Shown here piece after piece: positions 47,080-57,364 of a stretch of DNA of 64,000 nucleotides. Every line of letters begins with the position of its first letter. The stretch's first letter is position 1. Position numbers and translations under genes: made by a program. The notes under the pieces were generated by a model that was not told the origin of the DNA, ran no database searches, and saw only the letters and a program-made list of their open reading frames with translations. The stretch covers positions 57,541,382 to 57,605,381 of the forward strand of contig CM018032.1 of the NCBI GenBank assembly GCA_008638375.1, written 5' to 3'. The DNA comes from Nyssa sinensis (taxonomy: Eukaryota > Streptophyta > Magnoliopsida > Cornales > Nyssaceae).

Positions 47080-49432
47080 AATATATGTTTTATGTAACAG
47101 TTAGTAAATTTGTCTTGAAACTTGAATTAAGAATGTTGATGATTAAATGAAGTTCTTGAATTTTTATTTAATAACTTTGTTAATTTAATATCTTAATAAT
47201 ATTTTTTTGTGATTTGTGCATTTTTATGTCAATTTTAATTGAAATAATGTTGAGTTCTTATTATATGGTCATACAAAAAATATAATGCATATATTCAACG
47301 TGTCCCTAACATAATTGTGTCCTACTTTGTTTTTTAAAATGTCGTGTCCACATGTCTATGTCGTGGAGAATCCGTGTCAGTGCCTGTTAGGTGTTACCTC
47401 ATGGTGGATGGGATTGGAAGAGAAAATGATGTCATTGGATAGAGAGGAGCAAGGGGCAGCACTTTTTCAATGAATTCCTCTTATGAATATTTTTTGACCA
47501 GCGGCTAGGGGTTCCTTTGGAGTTTGTTTGGCAAGTCAGCATCTTAGGAGACCATTTTAATAATTGACAAATTGAAAAAGAAGGGCTTCAAGTTGGCTAA
47601 TAGCTGAAACATGTGCAAAGTATAAGAAGAATCTCCTGTGCATCTTTTTTCTAAAGGATGGCATGGGGCTCTTTAATTTTTTTTAAAAAAGTCTTGCCTG
47701 TATGGAGAATAGCTCATTTATGTGTTATGTGGTGCATCTGGCAAGAGCAAAAGAGGCAGATTTTTTTACGGAAAAGAACACTCCAATACTTTCTTTTAGA
47801 CAGTTGATACTTGTACCATTATTTTTTTGGAGTAAAAGATCGTTCAAGATTGACATATATTCTTTTGCACAATTTTTGGGGATGTGTATTGGGGGGTTAA
47901 CTGTTCAATTACATAGATTGTGTACCCTGTTGTGGCACTTCTGAATAAATTTTTTTGTTATGAAAAAACAAGTTTCACTTGTTCAAATCATCAAATGTTT
48001 CAATTTGCACGAATGTCATACTAGCCCACATGTTGCAACCACAATATCAACCACCGTTCTGCCACCACCACTGCTTTCACCAGCTTTTTTGCCCATGAAA
48101 TAACTCCCTCGTACCCAAGAAGCATCAGTTAATTTGTTAACATGGTCATATGATGCTACTGCATGCAATCACTATCCAAGTTGTTAAGGGGTTGACACCG
48201 ATGTTCCATCTTCCAAGAGTCATGGTATAACAAATGAAAAGTCCTATCATGGTGTAAATAGATTATTGTATTTGATCAGATATTATTTATTTTGGTAACC
48301 TAAGGGGCCTAGTTTCATAAACTGTCTTAAAAAGGCACTGGGATTGCCACATTTAACAGCACTCACAAAAGTCATAATTGGTTTCTCAGAATCTCAGTCT
48401 ACTCTTACCATAAAGTGACTAGTGTGTTCTATCTTGCTTTACAGCTTCGTCAAAACACACGCCAATATCAATAGCGAATTACATAAAAGAAAAAATAAAT
48501 AAAGAAAACCAAATAGTTGTCCGACAGTATTCACAACCAAACTTACTATTGATGAAGACATCCATTTAATTCTTTAGCTTGTTTGCGACATTGCCAAACA
48601 ACTGATAGCATCCTTCCTGAAGCACATTCAGCATATCTTGCAGTGTATTGATCACACTCTTTCAGTGCCTTCTGCTTCATCTTGCTGCGTAAAGCTGTAA
48701 TTTTGATAAATGAATATTAGCATTTAATGTAGCTAAAGATATTAACAGATAATTAAATTTTTAGTTCAAGCAAAACAAAGACAGAATAGGGTAAGTCGTA
48801 AATAATGAACTACCATTCTGTATAGCAAAATACAACAGAACCCAAAAAAAAAAAAAAACTACATGAGTATCAACAATAAAGATGAAGGAATGGGCAATAA
48901 AGCAAAAGATGATCCGCTGGATTGGAATATGATTAACAAAATGCACATCAATTATCCACTCCCACAACATCGTATAATCACTTGAGAAGATGTGGCAGGT
49001 TGTGCAAAGGAACAAACTTATATGGATGGGACAGTTAGACGAGTTTGACTACCCAGAAAGGGGAGGGGACATCAGCAATAACAACAACCCGCTGTTTCTA
49101 ACGTAGTACAATATTGTTGCTTAAAGTAGTCAATTTTCTGTTGAAAATTCTTTTCCAACTAAACTGATGGACATTATAATAGAATTATCCGATGAAACGG
49201 TTTTTATGATGCAAAACCCTGGCACTAAACCCTCTATGACCGACATTTTCAGCTGAGATTCATTACACAGCAGAAAATGTGGCTTAATGATGCGTATAAT
49301 TACCGTGAAGATCAGGAAATTTAAAAAAAAAAATTGATTGGAAAATTAGGGATTTCGATGGGGTGTTTGATTTATACCTTCTTCAACTTTCTTCTTGACG
49401 TGATTTTCTCTAGCTTCCTGTACGTAACCCAT
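42321..49432 (-). CDS. CMC1: CMC1-like twin-CX9C cytochrome c oxidase biogenesis protein
   Basis: Three exons: 49432-49378, 48694-48547 and 42399-42321; the join is 282 nt, 93 aa. Exon 1 encodes MGYVQEARENHVKKKVEE, exon 2 the CHCH core ALRSKMKQKALKECDQYTAR through KELNGCLHQ, exon 3 YTNDSVLEDMKKEYMLQQEG to the stop. The two motifs CDQYTARYAEC and CRKQAKELNGC each have exactly nine residues between cysteines, the hallmark of Mia40-oxidised intermembrane-space proteins. Cmc1 proteins help assemble cytochrome c oxidase by handling newly made Cox1 and copper. Exon 3 was found 6.1 kb away; it is accepted because the phase fits (TA plus T restores Tyr), the acceptor CTTTTTCTTTGCAG is strong and the residues continue the family pattern. 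Intron 2 is packed with transposon sequence. An upstream ATG at 49611 opens a different frame that overlaps the main start; whether it is transcribed is unknown. Confidence 0.9.
42600..43775 (-). mobile_element. LINE A: reverse transcriptase to spacer region, in CMC1 intron 2
   Basis: On the minus strand, from 43765 downward, fragments in order: WIKRFSLRISFSILVIDSP and RGGHRQGDPNLMFIMVIEVL (reverse transcriptase), YLHYILLCFEVMSGSRVNVG and ESELILVGEW, LPTYLCLLL-like block, and VGDDNRVRFWHNVWCEDTPL. This is the usual order of a plant L1-type ORF2. Frames shift several times, so it is dead. It is cut at 43775 by LINE B. Confidence 0.85.
43780..45100 (-). mobile_element. LINE B 3' part, in CMC1 intron 2
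   Basis: The minus frame VYLAFKVPPKVTFFVWMMAL and NLRRRGIVLVNWC (44574-44392) is the zf-RVT entry block. The 3' end at about 43783 reads GGTGCTTTTTAATGATATAT then ACTTATTAAAAAAAT, the A-rich LINE tail. It abuts LINE A. The 3' UTR contains a 233-bp tandem duplication. Confidence 0.75.
43862..44320. repeat. 233-bp tandem duplication in the LINE B 3' region
   Basis: GCAGTAAMAATCTCATATTA at 43862 and 44095 starts two units. Both contain TTTAATCGAGAGAG, a GGGA run and AAGTATAATGTACTTCAAAG. Confidence 0.9.
45101..46440. other. CMC1 intron 2, unclassified repeat-rich part
   Basis: Holds a T13G7CG13 tract at 45402-45435 and patches such as GGGATAAGATGAGTC and CTTACCAAACAAACGGC that look like DNA-transposon ends. 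No gene was seen. Confidence 0.4.
46537..46562. repeat. G26 homopolymer after CCCC
   Basis: Longest poly-G in the window. The exact length is probably unreliable. Confidence 0.9.
46807..47390. mobile_element. MULE-like MITE, copy 2 (584 bp), inside LINE C
   Basis: Exact 9-bp target duplication GTGTTACCT at 46798-46806 and 47391-47399. The ends TATAAAGAACGGAC and GTGCCTGTTAG correspond to those of the copy at 337-697 (both end in TTAG). The internal sequence ATTTTAATTGAAATAATGTT and TTATATGGTCATACAAAAAA is shared. A TA/CA microsatellite at about 47043-47079 accounts for part of the extra length. Confidence 0.88.
47961..48546 (-). other. CMC1 intron 2, donor-side part
   Basis: No recognisable element. 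The donor GTAAGTTTGG follows exon 2 at 48546. Confidence 0.4.
48695..49377 (-). other. Intron 1 of the CMC1-like gene
   Basis: Donor GTATAAATC at 49377 and acceptor AAATTACAG at 48695. No repeats of note besides A runs. Confidence 0.7.
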
Positions 49433-49619
49433 CCAGAGAAACCCCAAGCCCTGTCTTCGATTGTAACACTCGTAGATCGATTCTCACCCTGCGAATGAAA
49501 TGGGGCAAATTTCTGAGCCCGCACTGCCCCCGAGTCCAAAGTCCAACCTCTGCCTGTCAGGAACAAGGGGCTTGGATACTGTAGCTTAAGCGCAGCCGCG
49601 TTATCTGACAATTAAAAAG

Positions 49620-49981
49620 AATTAAAAAAATATCTATTTATCGAATAAAATTAAAATTAAAATATTTATACTTATCTCCACCTAATATCCGACAATTATA
49701 TGCATCTTTGCGTGATATTTTTGATTTTATAGTCACTTTTTTTGTGATAATTATTTTAAAAAAAAAGTCGTTAACAAAAAAAAATATAAATTTATCATTT
49801 TATCTAATAATTATATTAATTTTTTTATGATATATTATAATTATAAAGACTTTTTATTTAATCTTTGAAAAAATAGAAGAGATGAATATAATATAAAATA
49901 ATATTTTAATTATAAAAATTATTAAGATATTCTTAAAATAATTTTTTTCAATTTAAAAAATTTATGCTACATTTTTTTATT
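49620..49981. other. CMC1 upstream region, extremely AT-rich
   Basis: Above 80% A+T by eye. It would hold the CMC1 promoter; no clear TATA choice can be made in such sequence. Confidence 0.4.
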
Positions 49982-50366
49982 TAAAAATCTAAAAAATAAA
50001 TTTTTAATATAAAAATGTCCAATTATTAATTTTCATCTTAACACCGTTAAAAAAAATTATTAATTATACTAAAATGACATTCAAAATACAGTTTAAAAAA
50101 ATACTAAAAATATATATAAAATAAATTTTTCAATCCCAAAAAATCATAACATTTTATAAAGTAAAAATTTATTTTTTAGGTATTCTTAGATAAATAATAA
50201 AATATTATGTTTTTTTATTGAATAATTTATTGTATTTATTATTTAGTATTTTTTTAAATGTGTTTGGAATGTTATTTTTGTCCAATCGATAATATTTTTA
50301 ATAGTGTTAAAATGAAAGTTAATAATTGAACATTTTATATTACAAGTTTTTTTTTAGATCTTTTAG
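49982..50366. repeat. Large foldback (inverted repeat, arms about 160 bp)
   Basis: The left arm AATTATTAATTTTCATCTTA and TTTAAAAAAATACTAAA reappear reversed in the right arm as TTAAAATGAAAGTTAATAATT and TTTAGTATTTTTTTAAA. Matching continues on both sides over about 160 bases with a loop near 50140-50210. It may be a foldback MITE. No coding capacity. Confidence 0.8.
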
Positions 50367-51235
50367 ATAGAAAAATTATATCGTGATTTTTTTTATTAAA
50401 ATAATTATTTGAAATTTTTTTTTCCTAAAAAAATGATTAAAACTTTAACACTATTAATAACAAAATTTGTACTAATAAGAAATATGTATATTATCATAAT
50501 AACACAAGAAAAGTCAATATATATTTAAAGAACATAGGAGATATTCTAATAAATGATAAATTTGAGCTTATAACACTTTTTATGTAAAATATATTTAAAA
50601 GATTTGTGTTTTTATGTTTCATCACATAATAGTATACAATGTTCTAAAATATCTTGTCTTACCCTGTCCCAATCTACCAAGTCTTGTTTTATTTTTAATG
50701 AAACGTGTTTGAAAAAAAAATAAAGAACGAGATAAAACCGGAGTATAGAAAGACACTAGAATCCGATATGAATTTAAGGTGAGAATTTTGTTGGGTATCC
50801 CACTTTGTCCAATTATATATTTAAATTTTTGTAATTAAATTTTAATTTTTTCATATTTTCTTAAACATCCTAGCATATATAGATTTAGATGTGAATATAT
50901 ATATATATATAATAAAATACGTGCGTATATACAGGATACCTCTAGAGGGGGATGGGGGAGGGATTTGTCAATTGGTTCCATGTCATTTCTAAGCATATAT
51001 TTAAGAAAAATTTATCCAATTGTTATTCGTCTTGAAAAAGTAATATCGCAATGTATTTAATATTTAAATTTTACATACATTTTACTTGCCACAACTGGAC
51101 AAAGATCTTTCTTCAAAGCACTTGTTCTCTCAGTTTTTTTTTAATATGATATTAAATATATATATATATATATATTATTTGTTATTAAATAATTAAATAT
51201 AGTTATTCTTAAATAATTAAATAATAAGTAGTATG
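50367..51235. other. AT-rich spacer, nothing recognised
   Basis: Contains TA runs at about 50896 and 51158. No frame. Confidence 0.4.
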
Positions 51236-52255
51236 ATTGTCCGGGTTACGGGTTACCGGTTCAACCATCGGGTCAACCGGAATCAAACCGTGATGTCATA
51301 ATTAATAAATTTAATAATATATGTTATTAATATTTTAAATTTAAAAAATTATAAAAAAAATTACTAAAAATTATATAAATTTTTTTTACAAAATATGAAT
51401 TTTTTTAATATACAAAACTTCAAAAAATAAAAATAAAACCACAGTCCATATCCATAACCATCACCACCACTGAAAAATTGAAAATATCCCCAATCGAGTT
51501 CAAAGGTCAGACGATGCTATAAGCCATTAAGCCCCTCGCGGACTATCCACAACCGAAAGCAAACTTCCGTACGGGGATTCCTGGTCATCGATATCATCAG
51601 TAGCCCTAATCGCTGCGTGCAAACAAATAACCCCAATCCCAATCACCATCGAAACCACGATGTTCAACCACACACGAGTAAAAATAGGGCGACAAGGGTG
51701 AGCACACTAAGGAAAACCAAAACCACCCGATCATCGACCGTATATCTATCGCGACGGCTGTTGGTGATCTTTAATCGGACGTTGAGTGCGGAGAGGTCCA
51801 GGAGTTCTCGCCATGGCCGTTGAGTGGCAGCAATCGATTGGCGGATTTGGGTGGTGCGAGAGAAGAAGTCGCCGGAGGTTGATGGTGGAACTGAGGAGTA
51901 CCCAGGTCGAGCTGTTGATGACATCTCAGCGGGTGATTTGGCAGTTGATTGATTAGGGTTTGTTTTCTCTCTCTTGCTGCACAAAAATGGGAAAATGGGA
52001 AAAGGAAAATCTCAGATCTGAGAATGAAATGAGGTTCCTGTCTCATTACGTAGGATTTTTTTTTTATATATATAGGTAGAGGCGAACCGGTCCGAACCGG
52101 TGACCCAGTGACGGGTCGACCGGTTCACCGGTTGAACCGTCCGGTTCGGACGATTTTGCCTTTTAAGTCCGGTTTTGACGTTGAAACGGTTTCTAGGGTT
52201 CGACCGGACCGTTCCTTGGACCGGTCGACGGTTCAACCGGTCTATGACTGTATTT
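51236..52255. mobile_element. GGTTCAACC-repeat blocks bracketing the PRA1 pseudogene
   Basis: The left block 51240-51295 (CCGGGTTACGGGTTACCGG, TTCAACCATCGGGTCAACCGG) and right block 52082-52245 (GAACCGGTCCGAACCGGTGA through ACGGTTCAACCGGTC) are the same GC-rich motif in an otherwise AT-rich region. The outer edges, AGTATGATTGTCCGGG and the reversed GTCATAGACCGG, are loosely inverted. This could be one transposon that captured PRA1, but boundaries and target duplication are not proven. Confidence 0.45.
51527..51924 (-). pseudogene. PRA1 family prenylated Rab acceptor, internally deleted and frameshifted
   Basis: The minus strand opens with MSSTARPGYSSVPPS, then TRQ-like RPWRELLDLSALNVRLK, which is the PRA1 N-terminus. 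It jumps directly to TVDDRVVLVFLSVLTLVALF, which in intact PRA1 proteins follows the first hydrophobic hairpin, so about 50 residues are missing. A one-frame shift follows, after which the other frame gives VWLNIVVSMVIGIGVICLH, then AAIRATDDIDDQE and LLSVVDSPRGA and a stop, the PRA1 C-terminus. PRA1 proteins bind Rab GTPases and act in ER/Golgi vesicle traffic. A leader-like AAACCCTAATC lies upstream, so UTR sequence was copied too. Plant PRA1 genes are normally intronless, so this cannot be called a retrocopy on intron loss alone. It sits between two GGTTCAACC-type repeat blocks. It is not expected to make a working protein. Confidence 0.8.
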
Positions 52256-52666
52256 AATGTAATTTGCGGAAAATTGCGAAAACAAAAATACTCCTGATGG
52301 AGAGGTTGCAACAATTACACTCGATCGCGAGCGCAATTGCGATTCGCTACTGTCCAAAGCCTTTGATTTTGTTGGGAAATACATGTGTGTTGACACGCGC
52401 CTTTTAAGCGAGTGCGGATTTACAATTTTCTCTCCATTGATAACCCTGACACCCGCCGCACCCCAAGAGATCATCAGTCAATGGCAATTGAGGTTTTGAC
52501 GGTCAGCGCCAACGTGGCGCAACTCCGTGGAAATCACGCGCCCGCATACCACCTGTCGTGTTCCTATTGGATCACTCTGTCCTCGAACTCATTTTAAGAC
52601 TCATCTCTCTCGCTCTTCATTCCAAGTCCGAGTTCGACAGAGAGAGAGTCTTGCTGTCAAAGAAAG

Positions 52667-53380
52667 GTTTGTTAATCGAGGTTCTCTTGCTTTTACTGTT
52701 AGGGTTTCGGTTTAGATCTCTGAATTTCAAATGTATTGTGTACTTCCGCAGATTGTTCCTTGTAGATCTGATATCATTGACTGTTTGTTTGATTTATTGA
52801 TTCGTCATTCTGATATAAGTATAAATATAATGACTGTTTCACACACGATTTGTTCGTCGATCGTTTTGATCTCAGTATTTCTGGCCCGATCTGCTAAGTT
52901 GCAAGATCGTTACTTGTTTGTTTACGGAAAAAATAAATGAAATTGAAACATTGAATCTTGTATATATCATAGGTGAGGTTATACACATGTCTATATATAT
53001 TAGGCACATTGTGGGTTTTTTCTTCACTATCTTTACTTGTCAAGCAGACAGAGGGTTATGATACTCAGGTCGGTTGCCAATGTGTAGAAATTGAAAGAAA
53101 TTAGTTGTCGGTTCTTTGATTCTACACCTGGAGACCTGAAAAGATAAAATTATATACTTCACAGTGCTTGGTACAACTGTTTAAATTACTTCAGGCTTAT
53201 AATTATTTTTTATTTTCTTTTTGTGACTTAGCAACCAATCGGAGGATTTTTTTTTTTTAAAACTGAATGTGAGTTTCATCTATGGTCATGGAGAGTGATT
53301 TGTACGTTATATATACAAGCTTTTGTGATGTTTAGATCATGTTTATGATATTGATGGGTTTGTTTGGAATTACCTTGCAG
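52667..53380 (+). other. 5' UTR intron of the 14-3-3 gene
   Basis: The donor is AAAG|GTTTGTT after a CT/AG-rich leader (about 52580-52666), and the acceptor is TTACCTTGCAG at 53380, 28 bases before the ATG. Leader introns are common in plant 14-3-3 genes. The upstream region shows an ATTGG (CCAAT) box near 52567 and no clear TATA box. Confidence 0.6.
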
Positions 53381-53408
53381 AAGTAGGTAATAGTCTAGCA
53401 TAACAAAT

Positions 53409-56400
53409 ATGTTGCCAGAGTCATCGCGTGAGGAAAATGTTTACATGGCCAAATTGGCTGAACAGGCTGAACGATATGAAGAAATGGTTGAGTTCATGGA
53501 GAAAGTGACCAAGACACTGGATGTAGAGGAGCTGACTGTGGAGGAAAGGAACCTCCTCTCAGTGGCTTATAAGAATGTGATTGGGGCTAGGAGGGCTTCT
53601 TGGAGGATCATCTCTTCCATTGAGCAGAAGGAAGAGAGCCGTGGAAATGAAGATCATGTCGCCACTATCAAGGAATATAGGAGTAAGATTGAGTCAGAAC
53701 TCAGCAAGATCTGTGATGGAATTCTGAACCTTCTTGAGTTGCATCTCATTCCCTCAGCCTCGTCTGCCGAGTCCAAGGTTTTTTACCTTAAGATGAAGGG
53801 TGATTACCACAGGTATCTAGCTGAGTTTAAGACTGGTGCTGAGAGAAAGGAAGCTGCTGAGAACACCTTGTTGGCTTACAAGTCTGCTCAGGTGGGTTAT
53901 CACTGTGCTATGTTGTCACTTTTGCTGTTCAAACATGTCCATATTGCCGTGACAAGTTCTGAGTTAATTTTGTTTTCTTTCATGAAGGACATTGCTTCAG
54001 CTGAATTGGCTCCTACTCACCCAATAAAGCTGGGACTTGCACTTAACTTCTCTGTTTTCTATTATGAAATCCTCAACTCACCTGACCGTGCTTGCAATCT
54101 TGCGAAGCAGGTATTGATTACTTTACTACTATTATTTGTTTGCTATTCCTCTTTTTTTGTTTTTTTTTCTGCTGTAGTTTCATGGATGAACTCATGCATA
54201 TGTGATTAACATATGCTTGAAGTTGGATTTGCTAGCAAATTATATGAGATGGGAAAGTAAATAGGTAGCTTTGAGATATGGACTGTAACATCTACAACAA
54301 ATTATTGGGAGACAATTTTACCAGTGAAGGTTCTCATTAGTAATGTTAGAGATATGGGTAGTTGGGTACTAATTGAAAGGAAAAGGCAATCATGAGAATT
54401 TGCTCAAATCTGGCTTGGATATTTCAGCGTTTAGGAATGACAAAGTATGAATCCTGTTTTAATTGCTACTAAGTGTGTGGGGGAAGGAATGAAATAAAAG
54501 TAGATTGAGTGGTTGTCATGTTTGGTAATGGAAGAGTATAAGGTATGGGGATTGGAGATTCTTGAACTATATGCTGGAAAGATGGGGTTTTCGGCTTGTG
54601 TGAAGAGTCACCCCCAAATATTGGATTCAATGTTGGTCTTCTCCATCTTCGAAGTTCTGCTTAATTTTCTAATTGATTTTACATAAGTTGAACAGATTTT
54701 TTTTTTCTCTCTCTCTAACAAGGGGAAGAAGGGCCATTTGTGATTTTATATCCTGTTACCTTGAAATTTTTTGGAGGTTTAGGTATTGGTTCATTTTAGG
54801 AACCTAACCTTAATAAGTTGTTTTGGATTTTTTTTCCTGTTAAAGGGGGTTGGGGGTGGATATTTTAAGCCATTAGTAAATGGTTTAAGGTTTTAGTATA
54901 CCTCGTGAGGAGACTTATTGAGCTCCTTGGAAATATCTCAGGTCAAGCCCCTAATTTCATTTCCATCATCTCATTTGTGAGATATGATTCTCCCTTGGGT
55001 TCCAACATTTAAGTATTGGATCACCTTCGGTGGGGGGATTCTCTTGAAGCCCTCTTCCAGTCTTCCTTTGACCTTAACTAGTCAATGCCTCAATTCCATC
55101 TGTTTTTTAATTTATTGCACTGGCACAAGTTGGACCTAATGGTTGAATTTCCTGAATCTTTTTTATTGTCATTCATCAAAGGTTTTACTTGGACCAGAGA
55201 TTTAGTTTCCAAAAGTGCCACCCACCCTCGTTTGTGGCCCCAGTTTAAATGGTTGTCATCAAAGACTACAACTAAAGGCAGCTGATTTGAAGAAAATGAC
55301 ACTTCTTATTTTTCCATTAATTGGAGGAAGCTGGATTTATTGCTGATCCTTCCATTACCATGTTTGCTACGTTACCTTCATATTTCAGGGAATTCTCTGC
55401 AACTGGGGGACTCTGAATGAATATGTTTTGATGGCTTACAAACTATTAGGTTGGGGAAATAACTCATCTGGGGGAAGAAAAAAAGAGAGGAAGAATTGTT
55501 ATTATGTTGGAGAATGGAGTTTTGCCGTTTTCCCACTTTCTCGGCCATCATAGTGATATAGTTTTCTTTATTTATCTACCATGCCTTTGTTACAATATGG
55601 CTTCATGACAGCTTGACTGAATATTTGTGACATCAATTACTGTAATGTGGGACCCGGAAAGAAGATATTATTTGCAATTGGGAATTTTTTTCTTCTTTCT
55701 GAAGTGCTGACATTAGGAAAGTGAGACTTCCTTGGCTTCATGACAACTTGACTGAATATTTGCGACATCAATTACTGTAATGTGGGGCCTGGAAAGAAAA
55801 TATTATTTGCAATTGGAAACTTTTTTTTTGAAGTGCTGACATTAGGAAAGGTGAGACTTCCTTGGCAAATAACTTCAATATTGGGAAGAGGATCTTGTAA
55901 GTGGACATAATTACCCTGTAGTATTGATTGCTTGAAGGGAATTTGCTGGACCAGCCATTTGCAAAGATGCTACTGTGACAACTTAAATACATCATCTAAG
56001 TGGTTGATCATTTAGGTTTCAGGACAAAAATGTTGTATTCCATTCCTCACCAAACTCCCCCCCCCCCCCCCCCCCCCCAAAAAGGAAAAAGAAAACCAGA
56101 TGTGACAGAAGTTCAAGCATTTATTTGGTTAAATCATCACATTGAACTGTTGGTGACTTGGTGTCAATTGTTAGTCACAATCCCTCTGGTAGAAAGTAGT
56201 TTCTAAGTATCGTCAATGTTGTGGTTCACCGTATCTAGTTTTAAGGTGCAGCTGTTGGTTGGAGTTATATAAACATCCTGTTTGATTCGTGTCAAACTAT
56301 TTTTGTTTTTGTTTTGTTTGGTTTGTTTCTTTGTTTTTTGGGTAATAAGTGTCACACTATCTACTTTTCATGCTCAACAACGCAGGATTGATTCTTCTTT

Positions 56401-57326
56401 GATCATTCCCCCCCGGGTTTGGCAGCTAGTTGACTGTTTCATTTCGTATTAAATAAGAATTTAGAGTAATCTTATCAGGGGGGGTGATTGCTTATTTGCA
56501 GATGTTGATGCAGTTTTCTTGTAAAAGGCACATAGTTATACATAAGTCTGCTCCAATTTAACTCTTTTAGGCGGTATCATGAAGTTTTCATTCTTCAAGT
56601 AATTTTTGTGGAAATAATGATGTATTTCAATTTTGGAAGCTGTTGTAGAAGTGTATCCTTTTACAATACTTGACTGGGGACAACCCATGGGTTTGGGTTG
56701 GATGGTTGGGAAGAGGCTTGGGTAATATCCCCAAGGTCTGAGGTTCAACTTTCACCCCAACCGCCACTTGCCTGTCAAAATAAAAATAAAAGCACTTGAT
56801 TGGGCACACTTAGGCCCCGTTTGGTGCAACTTAAGAAAGACAACTCATAAGCATAAGAATGTCCAAAGGTGCTTATCAAAAGCAGATTCTTCTAATTCGA
56901 ATAATTTTATAAAATGAACAAAATATCCTTACTCCTTTATTTTATATATTGTGTTTTCTTTTTCTTGTAAGTGGTTCTATATACTGAAATTAAACTGCGA
57001 CAAACAGGGCCTTAGAATCTACCTGTTGAAGTTTTGGATTTTTGAATATCCTTGCAGCTTTCAATGATTTTTTTTGCTTTTGGGTGAGAATCCCAGAGAT
57101 CTGGCCCAATGAAGATCCTTAAAACCATTTGTTGGGGTTGATATTTTCAATTGTGTCTGAACTATTTGATTTTGTATTTTCTTATAAAACCCTTGTTGTT
57201 GTTTTGAGCAGGCCTTTGATGAGGCTATCGCCGAGCTGGATACATTGGGGGAGGAATCATACAAGGATAGCACATTGATTATGCAACTTCTCCGGGACAA
57301 TCTGACGCTATGGACTTCTGATATTA

Positions 57327-57364
<38 letters not shown>

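Larger units (their letters stand above)
46441..47960 (+). mobile_element. LINE C fragment, split by a MULE-like MITE
   Basis: Plus strand: a degenerate frame FDTTLGVERGLCC, then the RFLDLFHMLTSAKAS-like block and a spacer ending in FQFVVLP, interrupted at 46807-47390, then resuming with HGGWDWKRK. The 3' end near 47950 (TGTACCCTGTTGTGGC, then AATAAATTTTTTTGTTATGA) resembles a LINE tail. A G26 run lies at 46537-46562. Confidence 0.65.

Noticed and set aside
52193..52800. Several overlapping frames before the 14-3-3 gene
   Set aside because: They lie in the GC-rich repeat block and the 14-3-3 leader, and show no conserved protein.
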